A stretch of DNA of 64,000 nucleotides from JAGRAX01 sp041391365 (GTDB lineage Bacteria; Bdellovibrionota_G; JALEGL01; JAGRMV01), in the NCBI GenBank assembly GCA_041391365.1, contig JAWKOC010000005.1, positions 1 through 64,000 on the forward strand, given 5' to 3'. Positions within the stretch are counted from its first letter, which is position 1. Each line of letters starts with the position of its first letter. This document shows positions 45,116-54,955 of the stretch, piece after piece. The translations under genes and the position numbers were made by a program. Under the pieces are notes generated by a model. That model saw only the letters and a program-made list of their open reading frames with translations, was not told the origin of the DNA and did no database searches.

Positions 45116-46276
45116 CTACTCCCCTCGCGAAGCTTGAGGGACTCGCTCAAGTTCCATCTGTTCGTTTAGATTTTTGATGGTCTTGCCTATTTCATCCGTA
45201 CTCACACGAATCTCTTTTGATCCTCCTGCTTTGTAGCCAATATGAACGAGATATCCATTTTCCAATTTGGAGATTTTGACTGATTCAATTTGGCCATTGG
45301 AAAATTGTTTTCCAACAAACTGTTTTGCCAGTTGCTCATAGATTTTGATTTGCATCTCACCAAGACTCAAATCAACGTCTGCTTCGACGGAAGACAAATA
45401 CGGTTGATACTTTGCCAATCGACCTTGCGTATCATATTGCTCCAAACCTGAATCATAAATCAAATATACCACCGCAAGAATGGCTGCGACCACGGTAACG
45501 GGCTCAAGTGCTCCAGCTCCAAGTGTAAATATCGCTTCCAGAGCCTTCACCCCGAAGAAGGCCACCAAGATGGTGATCAACAAAGCCATGGTGATAGCTC
45601 CCGCATGATCAACAAAAAGATTATAAAAATATTTCAAATCATCCACCATTTGATAAACATCAAAACCAATGGGTTTAGATGGAGACTGCTCAAACTTTTT
45701 CAGTTCCCAGTCGCCATCTTCGAATCCCCTGGGCAAATGCTCCAAACCAGGAATCAAATATGGTTCAAACACAGGCGTTCCTTCTGGCTGCAGCACATCA
45801 TTTGGAACATCAACGTTGTCAAAACATTGATAAAACATCATTGCCCCTTTTGGAACTACTGATCTCAATTTTTCAACAATCGGTTTCAACGATTCAAAGC
45901 TAGAACTTTGGTAGGAGACAATTTTACTTGCCCAATCACGCTGAAATATTTTCGTGGCTTCATCCAAGCTCACATTGGTCGGTGCAATTTTCCGAATCCT
46001 AGCCTCTGCATAGGCATTGCAAGCAATCGTCAGTTGAGCGATACATTGAGGTGTGGATCCATTGTAATAGGCATAGACGATACTATTTCCGTTATCCCCG
46101 CCATCTCCAGTGTGAATGGCGTGAATTCCTTGGATTCGAATATAATCACAATAACCTGCTCCAATTCCAACAGCCAACAATTGTGTTGGCAAGCCCAATA
46201 TCATCAAGCAAAATACGATTGCCCGAAAGGAAACCCGAGATACAAATAATTTAGTTAACATTTTATTTAAAACCAT
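45116..46276 (-). CDS. Exported/membrane protein of unknown function
   Basis: 386 residues: signal peptide (AIVFCLMILGLPTQLLAV), a Cys-containing exported domain (about 36-200, with IACNAYAEARIR and FYQCFDN), then two close hydrophobic segments (about 225-275, ITMALLITILVAFFGVKAL and VVAAILAVVYLIY) and a C-terminal beta-rich domain with KEIRVSTDEIGKTI. No family recognised. Single gene with its own terminator, AT-rich upstream region (46277-46396). Confidence 0.65.
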   Translation of the reverse strand: MVLNKMLTKLFVSRVSFRAIVFCLMILGLPTQLLAVGIGAGYCDYIRIQGIHAIHTGDGGDNGNSIVYAYYNGSTPQCIAQLTIACNAYAEARIRKIAPTNVSLDEATKIFQRDWASKIVSYQSSSFESLKPIVEKLRSVVPKGAMMFYQCFDNVDVPNDVLQPEGTPVFEPYLIPGLEHLPRGFEDGDWELKKFEQSPSKPIGFDVYQMVDDLKYFYNLFVDHAGAITMALLITILVAFFGVKALEAIFTLGAGALEPVTVVAAILAVVYLIYDSGLEQYDTQGRLAKYQPYLSSVEADVDLSLGEMQIKIYEQLAKQFVGKQFSNGQIESVKISKLENGYLVHIGYKAGGSKEIRVSTDEIGKTIKNLNEQMELERVPQASRGE

Positions 46277-46396
46277 AAAATCCCCCCCAAAGATTCTTAC
46301 TTATAACACATCACATCATCTACCTCAAGATAAAACAGAAAAAATTTAAATAATTAGAATAATTGCATTTTATTACGGAATGAATATAAAAATACC

Positions 46397-46729
46397 ATGA
46401 CCATCTTTTCCAAAATCATTTCGAAAGAGATTCCAGCGCAGATTGTTTATGAAGATGATTTGTGCTTGGCGTTCAAGGACATTGCGCCCAAGGCCCCGGT
46501 GCATTTGCTTGTGATTCCCAAAGAGCCCATTGCCACCATGGCGGATGTGACTCCAGAGCATGAGAAAATCATGGGTCATTTGATGGTCAAGGCAGCGCAG
46601 ATTGCCAAAGACGCAGGCCTCGCCGAAGATGGATATCGATTGGTCGTCAATTGCAAAAACCACGGCGGACAAGAAGTTTATCATCTTCACATTCATATTT
46701 TGGGTGGAAAAAAGCTCTCTCTTTTCTGA
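46397..46729 (+). CDS. hinT: HIT-family nucleotide hydrolase (HinT-like)
   Basis: 110 residues. IFSKIISKEIPAQIVYED and the catalytic histidine triad YHLHIHILGG place it in the HinT branch, which hydrolyses adenosine phosphoramidates and aminoacyl-AMP. Length is normal. Alone between an exported-protein gene and topA; the 207 bases before topA show no further gene. Confidence 0.9.
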   Translation: MTIFSKIISKEIPAQIVYEDDLCLAFKDIAPKAPVHLLVIPKEPIATMADVTPEHEKIMGHLMVKAAQIAKDAGLAEDGYRLVVNCKNHGGQEVYHLHIHILGGKKLSLF

Positions 46730-46936
46730 TGGGGATCCTCTTGACACAACACATCAATGAGGAAGTTTTGGAGAGAAACTTGCCTAATGCTTTGTCTATA
46801 TATATGAGGCTTGGTACCATAAAACGCATTATGTATTTTTCAGAGTCCATATCGGTGTGCAATGTTGTCGTTGAAACACCTTTGCATCGTTAGGTAGCAA
46901 CTCAGGTAGGACATTCATTCATCTGGAGGCATCACT

Positions 46937-49462
46937 GTGGCGGAAAAAAGTTTAGTTATCGTAGAATCACCCACCAAAGCAAAAACCATCAAAAAATTCC
47001 TTCCTCCGAATTTTACGGTAATGGCCAGCATGGGTCATGTTCGAGACCTTCCTCAGTCGGCATCGGACATCCCTCCCAAATACAAAACAGAACCTTGGTC
47101 TCGTTTAGGGGTGGATGTTGAAAACGACTTTTCTCCTCTGTATACCGTTCCCAAAGGCAAATCCAAAATCATCACGTCCATCCGCCAAGAAATGAAAAAG
47201 GCCGACATTCTCTATCTCGCAACAGATGAGGATCGCGAGGGAGAAAGCATTTCGTGGCATTTGTTGGAACTGCTGAAACCAAAAATTCCTGTCAAACGAA
47301 TGGTGTTTCACGAAATTACAAAATCAGCGATCAAGGCTGCGTTGGACAACTGCAGAGACATCGATCAAAATTTGGTATCGTCCCAAGAAACCCGTCGAAT
47401 TCTGGATCGTTTGGTGGGCTACTCATTGTCACCTGTGATCTGGAAAAAAATTGCCTATGGATTGTCTGCGGGGCGAGTGCAGTCGGTCGGTCTTCGTCTG
47501 CTTGTAGAACGGGAAAGAGAACGAATTGCGTTCAAAAAATCCGACTACTGGGATCTGAAAGCTCAATTGGAAAAGTCCAAACAAGCTTTTGAAGCAAAAT
47601 TGGTCCAAGTCGATGGAAAACGAGTTGCCAGCGGAAAAGATTTTGATCCTTTGACCGGAAAACTGATCAAGCCTGACGAATCGATTCAACTCAAAGAAGA
47701 TGCCGCAAAAAAACTCCTCGAAAAAATCAAAAGCTCAATCTGGAAAGTTCAGTCGGTAGAAAGCAAGGAATTTAGCTCCAACCCCTATCCTCCTTTTATC
47801 ACCTCCACGCTGCAACAGGAAGCCAACCGAAAGCTGCGCATGACCGCTCGACAAACCATGAGAACAGCGCAGGCTCTCTACGAACAAGGTTTGATCACTT
47901 ATATGAGAACAGACTCTCCTGCCCTTTCCGCTCAAGCCATCGAGGGAGCAAGAAATTGCGTCGAACGTTTGTACGGCAAGGAATACTTATCGGACAAAGC
48001 ACGGCAGTTCTCCGGAGGCAAGGGAGCACAGGAAGCGCACGAAGCCATTCGACCTGCAGGAGAAGTGTTCAAGCAACCCAAGGACACCGACCTCGTGGGA
48101 GAGCAATTCAAATTGTATGATTTGATTTGGAAACGCACTGTGGCTTGTCAAATGGCGCCGGCCAAAAAACTATCCATGAACATCAAAATTGAATCAGAAA
48201 ACACGCTGTTCTCCACAAGCGGAATGAAAATTCTCTTTGCAGGATATCTCAGAGCCTATGTGGAAGGCACCGACTCTCCCGAAGAAGCTTTGGAGGATCA
48301 AGAAGTGCTGTTGCCAGAAATGAAAGAAGGAGACCTTCTACGTTTGTTGGATTTGGAAGCTCTGTTTCACGAAACCAAACCCATCGCAAGATACACCGAG
48401 GCATCTCTGATTCAGCGTTTGGAAAAATCTGGCATTGGTCGACCTTCTACCTATGCAAGCATCATCAGTACAATCTTGGATCGAAACTATGCCAAAAAAT
48501 TTGGCAATGCTCTGGCACCAACCTACACCGGTTTTGCAGTGACACAGCTTTTGGAAAAACATTTTGAAGATTATGTGGATTACGGCTTTACTTCCATGAT
48601 GGAAGAAACGCTGGATGAAATCGCCGAAGGCAAAAAATCCTCGATTCCTTATTTGAAAGAATTTTATTTTGGCAAAACAGGTCTTCAAACCCAGATCGAG
48701 AAAAAAGAAGACAAAATCGATCCCAACGATGCAAGATCCATCGACATTCCTGCGGCAGAAGGTGTGGAATTGAAAATTGGTCGCTTTGGTCCCTATCTCA
48801 TCAAGAAAAAAGACAAAGGCGAGGAAGACGTACGTGCATCCATTCCCATGGAGATTGCACCTTCCGATTTGACGGCAGAAAAAATTGAAGAGATTGTCGC
48901 TGTTTCAGAAAAAGGTCCGCAGCCCATTGGAAAACACCCGGATACACAGGAAAACATTTACGTATTGTTGGGCCGTTTCGGTCCCTATGTTCAACAGGGT
49001 GAGCTGACCGAAGACAATCCAAAACCTCGACGAGCCAGCATTCCCAAAGAGATCAACAGCCAAGAGGTCACATTGGATCAAGCGGTTCAGCTACTTGTGC
49101 TGCCGCGAAATTTGGGAAATCACCCCGAAACCGGAAAAGAAATTTTGGCCAATCGTGGTCGCTTTGGTCCCTACATCGTTCACGACGGAGATTTTCGATC
49201 GCTGAAAAAAGAAGACGATGTGTTCACGGTGGAATTGTCCAGAGCTCTCGAACTGCTTGCCGAAGAAAAAAAATCTCGACGAGGCTCGAAAAAACTCAAA
49301 GACCTTGGGGATCACCCCAAATCCGGAAAGAAAATCGCTCTGATGGAAGGCAAATACGGTCCCTATGTAAAAATGGGTACCAAAAACTTTGGAATCCCCA
49401 AAGAAACCGATATCGAAAAATTTTCCCTGGAACAAGCGGTGGAAATCATCGACAAAAAATAG
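46937..49462 (+). CDS. topA: DNA topoisomerase I
   Basis: 841 residues, GTG start at 46937 with TGGAGG at 46924-46929. TOPRIM domain (KSLVIVESPTKAKTIKKFLP; DREGESISWHLLEL), catalytic tyrosine in GLITYMRTDS (about residue 321), and SGIGRPSTYA. The C-terminus carries four or five glycine-rich repeats (GRFGPYLIKK, GRFGPYVQQGE, GRFGPYIVHDGD, GKYGPYVKMG) instead of the zinc fingers of E. coli TopA. Relaxes negative supercoils. Intact over 2.5 kb. Confidence 0.95.
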   Translation: MAEKSLVIVESPTKAKTIKKFLPPNFTVMASMGHVRDLPQSASDIPPKYKTEPWSRLGVDVENDFSPLYTVPKGKSKIITSIRQEMKKADILYLATDEDREGESISWHLLELLKPKIPVKRMVFHEITKSAIKAALDNCRDIDQNLVSSQETRRILDRLVGYSLSPVIWKKIAYGLSAGRVQSVGLRLLVERERERIAFKKSDYWDLKAQLEKSKQAFEAKLVQVDGKRVASGKDFDPLTGKLIKPDESIQLKEDAAKKLLEKIKSSIWKVQSVESKEFSSNPYPPFITSTLQQEANRKLRMTARQTMRTAQALYEQGLITYMRTDSPALSAQAIEGARNCVERLYGKEYLSDKARQFSGGKGAQEAHEAIRPAGEVFKQPKDTDLVGEQFKLYDLIWKRTVACQMAPAKKLSMNIKIESENTLFSTSGMKILFAGYLRAYVEGTDSPEEALEDQEVLLPEMKEGDLLRLLDLEALFHETKPIARYTEASLIQRLEKSGIGRPSTYASIISTILDRNYAKKFGNALAPTYTGFAVTQLLEKHFEDYVDYGFTSMMEETLDEIAEGKKSSIPYLKEFYFGKTGLQTQIEKKEDKIDPNDARSIDIPAAEGVELKIGRFGPYLIKKKDKGEEDVRASIPMEIAPSDLTAEKIEEIVAVSEKGPQPIGKHPDTQENIYVLLGRFGPYVQQGELTEDNPKPRRASIPKEINSQEVTLDQAVQLLVLPRNLGNHPETGKEILANRGRFGPYIVHDGDFRSLKKEDDVFTVELSRALELLAEEKKSRRGSKKLKDLGDHPKSGKKIALMEGKYGPYVKMGTKNFGIPKETDIEKFSLEQAVEIIDKK

Positions 49463-49587
49463 GCCTTGAAAACTTCTCTCGAAGCTTTTCGACAGAGACC
49501 TGAGGTTGTACAAGATATTCTTGGTTGACAGACCATTTGTGTGGCATACACTGCGGCAGTATTTACAAAATAGAAAGGACAACCACC

Positions 49588-50189
49588 ATGTCAACAATAT
49601 ATCAGCTTCCTAAACTGCCTTGGGCAGACAACGCGTTGGATCCCATATTTCATCCAACACCATTGGTTTTCACTATGGAAAACATCACCAAGGTTATGTC
49701 ACCAAATACAATGCCGCGATTGAAGGCACCGAATATGCTGACCAACCTTTGGAAACGGTCATCAAAAATACGGTCGGAAAAGCAGACAAAGCAGGCATCT
49801 ACAACAACGCGGCCCAAATTTGGAATCATACCTTTTATTGGAACAGCATAAGACCCAATGCAGGTGGAGCCCCCACGGGAAAAATCAAAGATTTGATTCA
49901 ATCCAGTTTTGGAAGCTATGATGAATTCAAAACCCAGTTTACGACCAAGGCCGGTGCACTGTTTGGAAGCGGATGGACCTGGTTGGTCAAAGAAGGCAAC
50001 ACGCTGAAAATCACGCAGACAAGCAATGCAGACACTCCCTTGACCCAAGCCAATCAAACAGCTCTGATCACCATCGAGGTGGGGGAGCACGCTTACTACC
50101 TCGACTATCAGAATCGCAGACCTGACTACATCAACACCTTTATGGACAAATTGGTCAACTGGGATTTCGCCGAGCAAAATCTAGGCTAG
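49588..50189 (+). pseudogene. sodB: Iron superoxide dismutase, frameshifted and with altered active site
   Basis: ATG 49588 with AAAGGA upstream gives YQLPKLPWADNALDP, then the frame is lost at about 49649, where CCC stands for an expected CCCC. In the next frame the protein continues HISSNTIGFHYGKHHQGYV, NAAQIWNHTFYWNS, GSGWTWLV to the normal end at 50189. Beyond the indel, the conserved metal-ligand block DVWEHAYY reads EVGEHAYY (50076-50090): the ligand Asp is Glu and the Trp is Gly. Frameshift plus lost catalytic residues mark it as a decaying gene. An intact terminator follows. Confidence 0.85.
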
Positions 50190-50215
50190 GCGATTTGCAA
50201 ACATGCATTTTCTCA

Positions 50216-50250
50216 GGCAAGGGTCGTTCGCGGCCCTTGCCTTTTTTTTT
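50216..50250 (+). terminator. Rho-independent terminator after sodB
   Basis: Stem GGCAAGGGTCG (50216-50226) with 50231-50241, TTCG tetraloop, followed by nine T. Strong. Confidence 0.9.
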
Positions 50251-50270
50251 CCCGTGCCTACCTTGGGAAG

Positions 50271-51125
50271 ATGAAAAACTCTCTCAAAACCACGTTCCTT
50301 ATGGCCTTGATGACGATCCTTTTTGTGTATATGGGTCGTTGGATTGGGGGGCAACAAGGAATGTACATCGCCTTTGCCCTCGCCGCAGGCATGAATTTTT
50401 TTGCGTATTGGTTTTCCGATCGATGGGTCCTTGCAAAATATCGTGCTCACCAAGTCTCCGAAGCTCAAGCCCCATCCCTCCACCGAATCGTGCGCACCTT
50501 GTCTCACAAAGCGGGACTTCCCATGCCTAAGGTTTTTGTGTTGCCCAATGCAACCCCCAATGCATTTGCAACGGGAAGAAACCCCCAACATGCCGCCGTG
50601 GCGGTCACCACAGGAATCCTTGAATTGTTGGATGACGAGGAACTTTCAGGTGTCATCGGTCACGAGTTGGGTCACATCCAACACCGAGACATTTTGATTG
50701 GATCGGTTGCAGCTACCTTTGCAGGTGCAATTGGAATGCTTGCCAGCATGGCTCGCTTTGCGGCCATCTTTGGTGGTGGAACCTCTTCCAGCCATGATCA
50801 TCGAAGATCCAATCCCGTTGCTCTGCTAGTGACCGCTGTGGTTGCGCCCCTTGGGGCCACGCTGATTCAAATGGCCATTTCCAGATCCAGAGAATTCGAA
50901 GCCGATCGTGCAGGAGCCGCCCTGAGTGGAAACCCTTTGCATTTGGCACGCGCTTTAAAAAAACTGGAAATGGGATCGTCTCACATTCCCATGGATGCAA
51001 GTCCATCCACAGCACACATGTTTATTGTAAATCCATTGCGCATGGATCGATGGTCCTCTTTGTTTCGAACTCATCCCTCGACGGAGGAGCGCATCGAGCG
51101 CCTCACGCAGATGGCCTATCGGTAA
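50271..51125 (+). CDS. htpX: HtpX membrane metalloprotease
   Basis: 284 residues with two N-terminal membrane helices, the zinc site HELGHIQHRD (about residue 131), two further hydrophobic segments and the third ligand region SREFEADRAGA. C-terminal TAHMFIVNPL and FRTHPSTEERIERL are typical. Inner-membrane M48B protease that removes damaged membrane proteins. It begins just after the sodB terminator and so has its own promoter. Confidence 0.93.
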   Translation: MKNSLKTTFLMALMTILFVYMGRWIGGQQGMYIAFALAAGMNFFAYWFSDRWVLAKYRAHQVSEAQAPSLHRIVRTLSHKAGLPMPKVFVLPNATPNAFATGRNPQHAAVAVTTGILELLDDEELSGVIGHELGHIQHRDILIGSVAATFAGAIGMLASMARFAAIFGGGTSSSHDHRRSNPVALLVTAVVAPLGATLIQMAISRSREFEADRAGAALSGNPLHLARALKKLEMGSSHIPMDASPSTAHMFIVNPLRMDRWSSLFRTHPSTEERIERLTQMAYR

Positions 51126-51135
51126 ATGCCCATCT

Positions 51136-52227
51136 CTACAATGCAGATTTGAGCTGAAGGTAGGCAAAGATCGGCAAATGATCGGATACACCTTCCCCTT
51201 TTGTGGGATCAAATCGATTGGGTCTTCCTTGTGAGTCCACTTGCCCCACCGCTTGATCGATCACGCGAACAGAATCCACATTCAGTTCCCATCCCTGACG
51301 GTCAAACCAGGCTTGGGAAAACAACATCATGTCCAAATAGGACCAATTTTTTTTGGGTGGATAATAATTGGTTCCTTCATGATTGAGAGTTTTGATTTTG
51401 TGGGAAGCTTTCCATTCCTCACCTAGCACGGACAAAGGATTGTACTTTTCATCCTCATCGCTTGTGATGTTGAAGTCACCTGCTGCAATCACAAGATGGT
51501 TTTTGGCATGCTGGTTGCGCAACATGGCCAGTCTCTCTAGAGCTTGCAATCGATAGGTTCGATCATGATAGGGAGCTGGAAAATGCACTCCATATACGGT
51601 CAAGGTTTGCTGGTTTCCAAGATCAAAATTTGCTTCCAAAATACCTCTTGTATCCATGCGATCTGAACTCTTCATGTTTTCAAAAGGTATCTCATGCAAG
51701 ATTGCCGGTTTTTTCAACGGCAGTCGACTCAACATGGCCACATCAATTCCACGAATGTCATTTCCCTCGATCAACACAAATTCCTGATAGTTAGCCTCAG
51801 GCATGATCTTGGCCAATCGTCTCAACACAATTTCGTTTTCAACTTCTTGCAACACCAACACATCTGGACCTCGTCCCTGATTCACGCTCAAAATCACCGA
51901 ACGAAGGTTCTCCAATTTTTGTTGGAGCTGTTTTTCGGACCAATCCAAATCCAAACATTCATCCCTCCACTTTTTCACCTTGATCAGCAGGCAAGTCTGT
52001 TTGTGCTCCTTTGTCTTTTTTTCTTCCAAAGGTAAAAATGTGTAGTCGGTCTTTCCCCGATCATGCGTGGTATCAAACAAATTTTCGACATTGTAGGTCA
52101 TGACAGAGACAGTGTTCAAATGGAGCTTGGATTTGGCCATTCCCAGAAGTCCAAACCCAACGCCAATTCCTCCCATCAGCAAAGCGACCAGGGTTTTGCT
52201 TGTTTTTGAGATGCGAACATTCAACAT
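51136..52227 (-). CDS. Endonuclease/exonuclease/phosphatase-family protein, membrane-anchored
   Basis: 363 residues from ATG 52227 (GGAG five bases upstream). One N-terminal membrane helix (VALLMGGIGVGFGLLGM), then the EEP fold: TYNVENLFDT, VLVLQEVEN, IDVAMLSRLP, GDFNITSDEDEKY, and the terminal SDHLPIFAYL. These hold the metal-binding and catalytic Asn, Glu, Asp and His of the family. It may act on nucleic acid, phospholipid or inositol phosphate in the periplasm. Convergent with htpX, divergent from fadE. Confidence 0.82.
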   Translation of the reverse strand: MLNVRISKTSKTLVALLMGGIGVGFGLLGMAKSKLHLNTVSVMTYNVENLFDTTHDRGKTDYTFLPLEEKKTKEHKQTCLLIKVKKWRDECLDLDWSEKQLQQKLENLRSVILSVNQGRGPDVLVLQEVENEIVLRRLAKIMPEANYQEFVLIEGNDIRGIDVAMLSRLPLKKPAILHEIPFENMKSSDRMDTRGILEANFDLGNQQTLTVYGVHFPAPYHDRTYRLQALERLAMLRNQHAKNHLVIAAGDFNITSDEDEKYNPLSVLGEEWKASHKIKTLNHEGTNYYPPKKNWSYLDMMLFSQAWFDRQGWELNVDSVRVIDQAVGQVDSQGRPNRFDPTKGEGVSDHLPIFAYLQLKSAL

Positions 52228-52417
52228 GACTCCGTTGTAAAACAGATCCACACAAACGAAAAGGTTTTTGAAGCTTCCTGGACATGTCGACCCAGAGCTC
52301 AAACCAGACGAAAAACAGTGCAATGTTCAAAACTTGAATTTTTCGACGATGCCCCCAAAACCTGCTATACGAACAACGTTACACGACACATTAACGATCT
52401 TACAAAGGAACGAGATT

Positions 52418-54952
52418 ATGATCATATTGATTTTGTTGGGTTTGCTTCTGATGACCTTGGGAACGTACTACCGTTCATTTTTTGTCGCGTGGGTAAGCAC
52501 TTTCGTCTACATCACCGTTTGCACTTTGATCTGGGGCGACATAGGGTCGGCTCTGTTTTTGACCTTTGCCATCGTTTCGATTGCGGCCACATCCCTACTG
52601 TATTTCAAATCGATTCGAAAACCCGTTCTTTCAAAAATCATCATGAAAATCATGGCAAAAATGTTGCCCACCATTGGCGAAACTGAACGCGTTGCATTGG
52701 ATGCAGGCACCGTATGGCTCGACAAAGAATTGTTCTCTGGAAACCCCGACTGGGAAAAACTTTTGTGGTTCAAAATCCAGGAGCTCAGCGACGAAGAACA
52801 AGCTTTTCTCGATGGACCGGTTGAAGAGCTTTGCAAGATGATGAACGATTGGGAAGTCACACAACAGTGGGATCTTTCTCCCGAAATCTGGGAATTCATC
52901 AAGAAGAACAAATTCTTTGGTATGATCATCCCAAAAGAATTTGGAGGATTGGGATTTTCCGCACAGGCTCACTCCTGCGTAGTGATGAAAATCGGAACTC
53001 GCTGCAATGCTGGAGCCGTGACCGTGATGGTCCCCAACTCCTTGGGTCCTGCAGAGCTTCTTTTGCACTACGGAACCAAGGAACAAAAAGACTACTATTT
53101 GCCTCGTCTTGCCATCGGACAAGAAATTCCATGCTTTGGATTGACCGAACCCGAGGCAGGCAGTGACGCAGCCAACGCAAAAAGCGTGGGAGTCATTTGC
53201 AAAGGACAATTTGAAGGCAAAGAAGTTCTTGGAATGAATCTAAATTGGGAAAAACGGTGGATTACACTTGGACCCATCTCCACACTCATTGGATTGGCCT
53301 TCCAACTGACAGACCCTGATCATTTGTTGGGAGACAAGACCGATTTGGGAATCACCTGTGCATTGATTCCCTCCAACTTGCCTGGGATCACCATTGGCGA
53401 TCGACACAATCCCCTGGGAGTGGGTTTCCAAAACGGACCCAACTGGGGAAAAGATGTTTTCGTTCCATTGGATTTCATCATCGGTGGACCGAAAATGGCC
53501 GGTCAAGGATGGAGAATGCTCATGGAATCTTTGGCTGCAGGAAGATCCATCTCCCTGCCCGCTATGTCCACCGCGAACTCAAAACTCAGCGCGCGTGTGA
53601 GCAGTGCCCACGGATTGATTCGCGAGCAATTTGGAATGCCCATCGGAAAATTCGAAGGCGTGGAAGAAAAAATGGCCGAAATTGCCGGCCTTACCTATAT
53701 GATTGATGGAGCTCGAAAACTCACGGCCGGAGCCGTAGACGCAGGGGAAAAACCTTCTGTCATCTCCGCCATCATGAAAGCGTACTCTACCGAAATTGGA
53801 CGAAAAATTGTCACCAACGCCATGGACATCCGTGCAGGTGCGGGAATCACGCTTGGCCCCAAAAACGTGTTGGGCCCTGTCTATACTTCGATTCCCATCA
53901 GCATCACGGTGGAAGGTGCCAACATTTTGACACGTACGTTGATCATCTACGGACAAGGTGCCATTCGATGTCATCCAAACATTCAAAATGAAATTCAAGC
54001 CATCGAAAAAAATGACTTGGATCTTTTCGACCGATCCTTCTTTGGGCACGTTAATTTTGTCATCGAAAACAAAGTGCGTGCGCTCTTGTTGGCACTCACC
54101 AAAGGAAAATTGGCCAAAACCGGCATTGTCAAAAAACCCTACACGGAGGCTTTGCAACATGTCAGTCGACTGAGTGCGGGGTTTGCATTTTTGTCGGATG
54201 TCGCCATGGGTGTTCTTGGTGGCAGTCTGAAACGAAAAGAAAAAATCAGTGGTCGTTTTGCAGATGCATTGGGATGGATGTACTTGGCCAGTGCTTGCGT
54301 AAAACGATTTGTGGACGAGGGAGAAAAGAAAGATCACATTCCTTTTCTTCAGTGGTCCACGCAATATGCGATTTATCATGCGGAGCAAGCTCTTTTGGGC
54401 ATTGTACAAAACTTCCCCAACCGCTTCATAGGATGGTCTGTGAAAAAAGTCATTTTCCCCTTGGGGGCTCGATACTCTATGCCTTCCGATCATCTGGGCG
54501 GTAAAATTGCTCGCATGATGGTCGAAGACGTTGAGATCCGCAATGCGCTTACGTCACTGACTTTCATTCCAACCCATGAACAAGATGGCTTGGCCATGCT
54601 GGAAAAAACCTATGCCATGATTCATCAAGCAACTCCGATTGAGACCAAGATCAAACAAGCACTCAAAGCGGGCACTTTGAAAAAAGACAAACGTGTTTCC
54701 CTACACAAGCTTGCCTTTGATCAAGGAATGATCTCCAAAGAAGAGTATGACTTTTTGTCAGATGTGGCCAAAGCCAAACGCGATGCAATTGAAGTAGATC
54801 ATTTTCCACAAGGAACATTTTCTCACAAGAAACAAACCATAACATCTGCAGGTTCGACAAGTGGTACGCCAACAAAAAAACCTGTGGCCAAAAAAACGGC
54901 ACCCAAAAAGACACCCAAGACGACTGAAAAAGAACCCACGGCCAACGCGTAG
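52418..54952 (+). CDS. fadE: Acyl-CoA dehydrogenase, FadE type
   Basis: 844 residues from ATG 52418 (AAAGGA upstream); the longer frame to 52268 is not needed. Two N-terminal hydrophobic helices, then strong similarity to E. coli FadE blocks: DGPVEELCKMMNDW, FGLTEPEAGSDAA, FVPLDFIIGGPKMAGQGWR, ITVEGANILTRTLIIYGQGAIRCHP, LLSDV-like FLSDVAMGVLGGSLKRKEK. First step of fatty acid beta-oxidation, FAD-dependent, membrane-associated. The last 30 residues are a Lys/Ala/Pro-rich tail not found in E. coli FadE. Confidence 0.92.
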   Translation: MIILILLGLLLMTLGTYYRSFFVAWVSTFVYITVCTLIWGDIGSALFLTFAIVSIAATSLLYFKSIRKPVLSKIIMKIMAKMLPTIGETERVALDAGTVWLDKELFSGNPDWEKLLWFKIQELSDEEQAFLDGPVEELCKMMNDWEVTQQWDLSPEIWEFIKKNKFFGMIIPKEFGGLGFSAQAHSCVVMKIGTRCNAGAVTVMVPNSLGPAELLLHYGTKEQKDYYLPRLAIGQEIPCFGLTEPEAGSDAANAKSVGVICKGQFEGKEVLGMNLNWEKRWITLGPISTLIGLAFQLTDPDHLLGDKTDLGITCALIPSNLPGITIGDRHNPLGVGFQNGPNWGKDVFVPLDFIIGGPKMAGQGWRMLMESLAAGRSISLPAMSTANSKLSARVSSAHGLIREQFGMPIGKFEGVEEKMAEIAGLTYMIDGARKLTAGAVDAGEKPSVISAIMKAYSTEIGRKIVTNAMDIRAGAGITLGPKNVLGPVYTSIPISITVEGANILTRTLIIYGQGAIRCHPNIQNEIQAIEKNDLDLFDRSFFGHVNFVIENKVRALLLALTKGKLAKTGIVKKPYTEALQHVSRLSAGFAFLSDVAMGVLGGSLKRKEKISGRFADALGWMYLASACVKRFVDEGEKKDHIPFLQWSTQYAIYHAEQALLGIVQNFPNRFIGWSVKKVIFPLGARYSMPSDHLGGKIARMMVEDVEIRNALTSLTFIPTHEQDGLAMLEKTYAMIHQATPIETKIKQALKAGTLKKDKRVSLHKLAFDQGMISKEEYDFLSDVAKAKRDAIEVDHFPQGTFSHKKQTITSAGSTSGTPTKKPVAKKTAPKKTPKTTEKEPTANA

Positions 54953-54955
54953 TCG

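Noticed and set aside
49588..50189. Programmed frameshift or phase variation in sodB
   Set aside because: There is no slippery heptamer or long homopolymer at the break, and downstream active-site residues are also changed.
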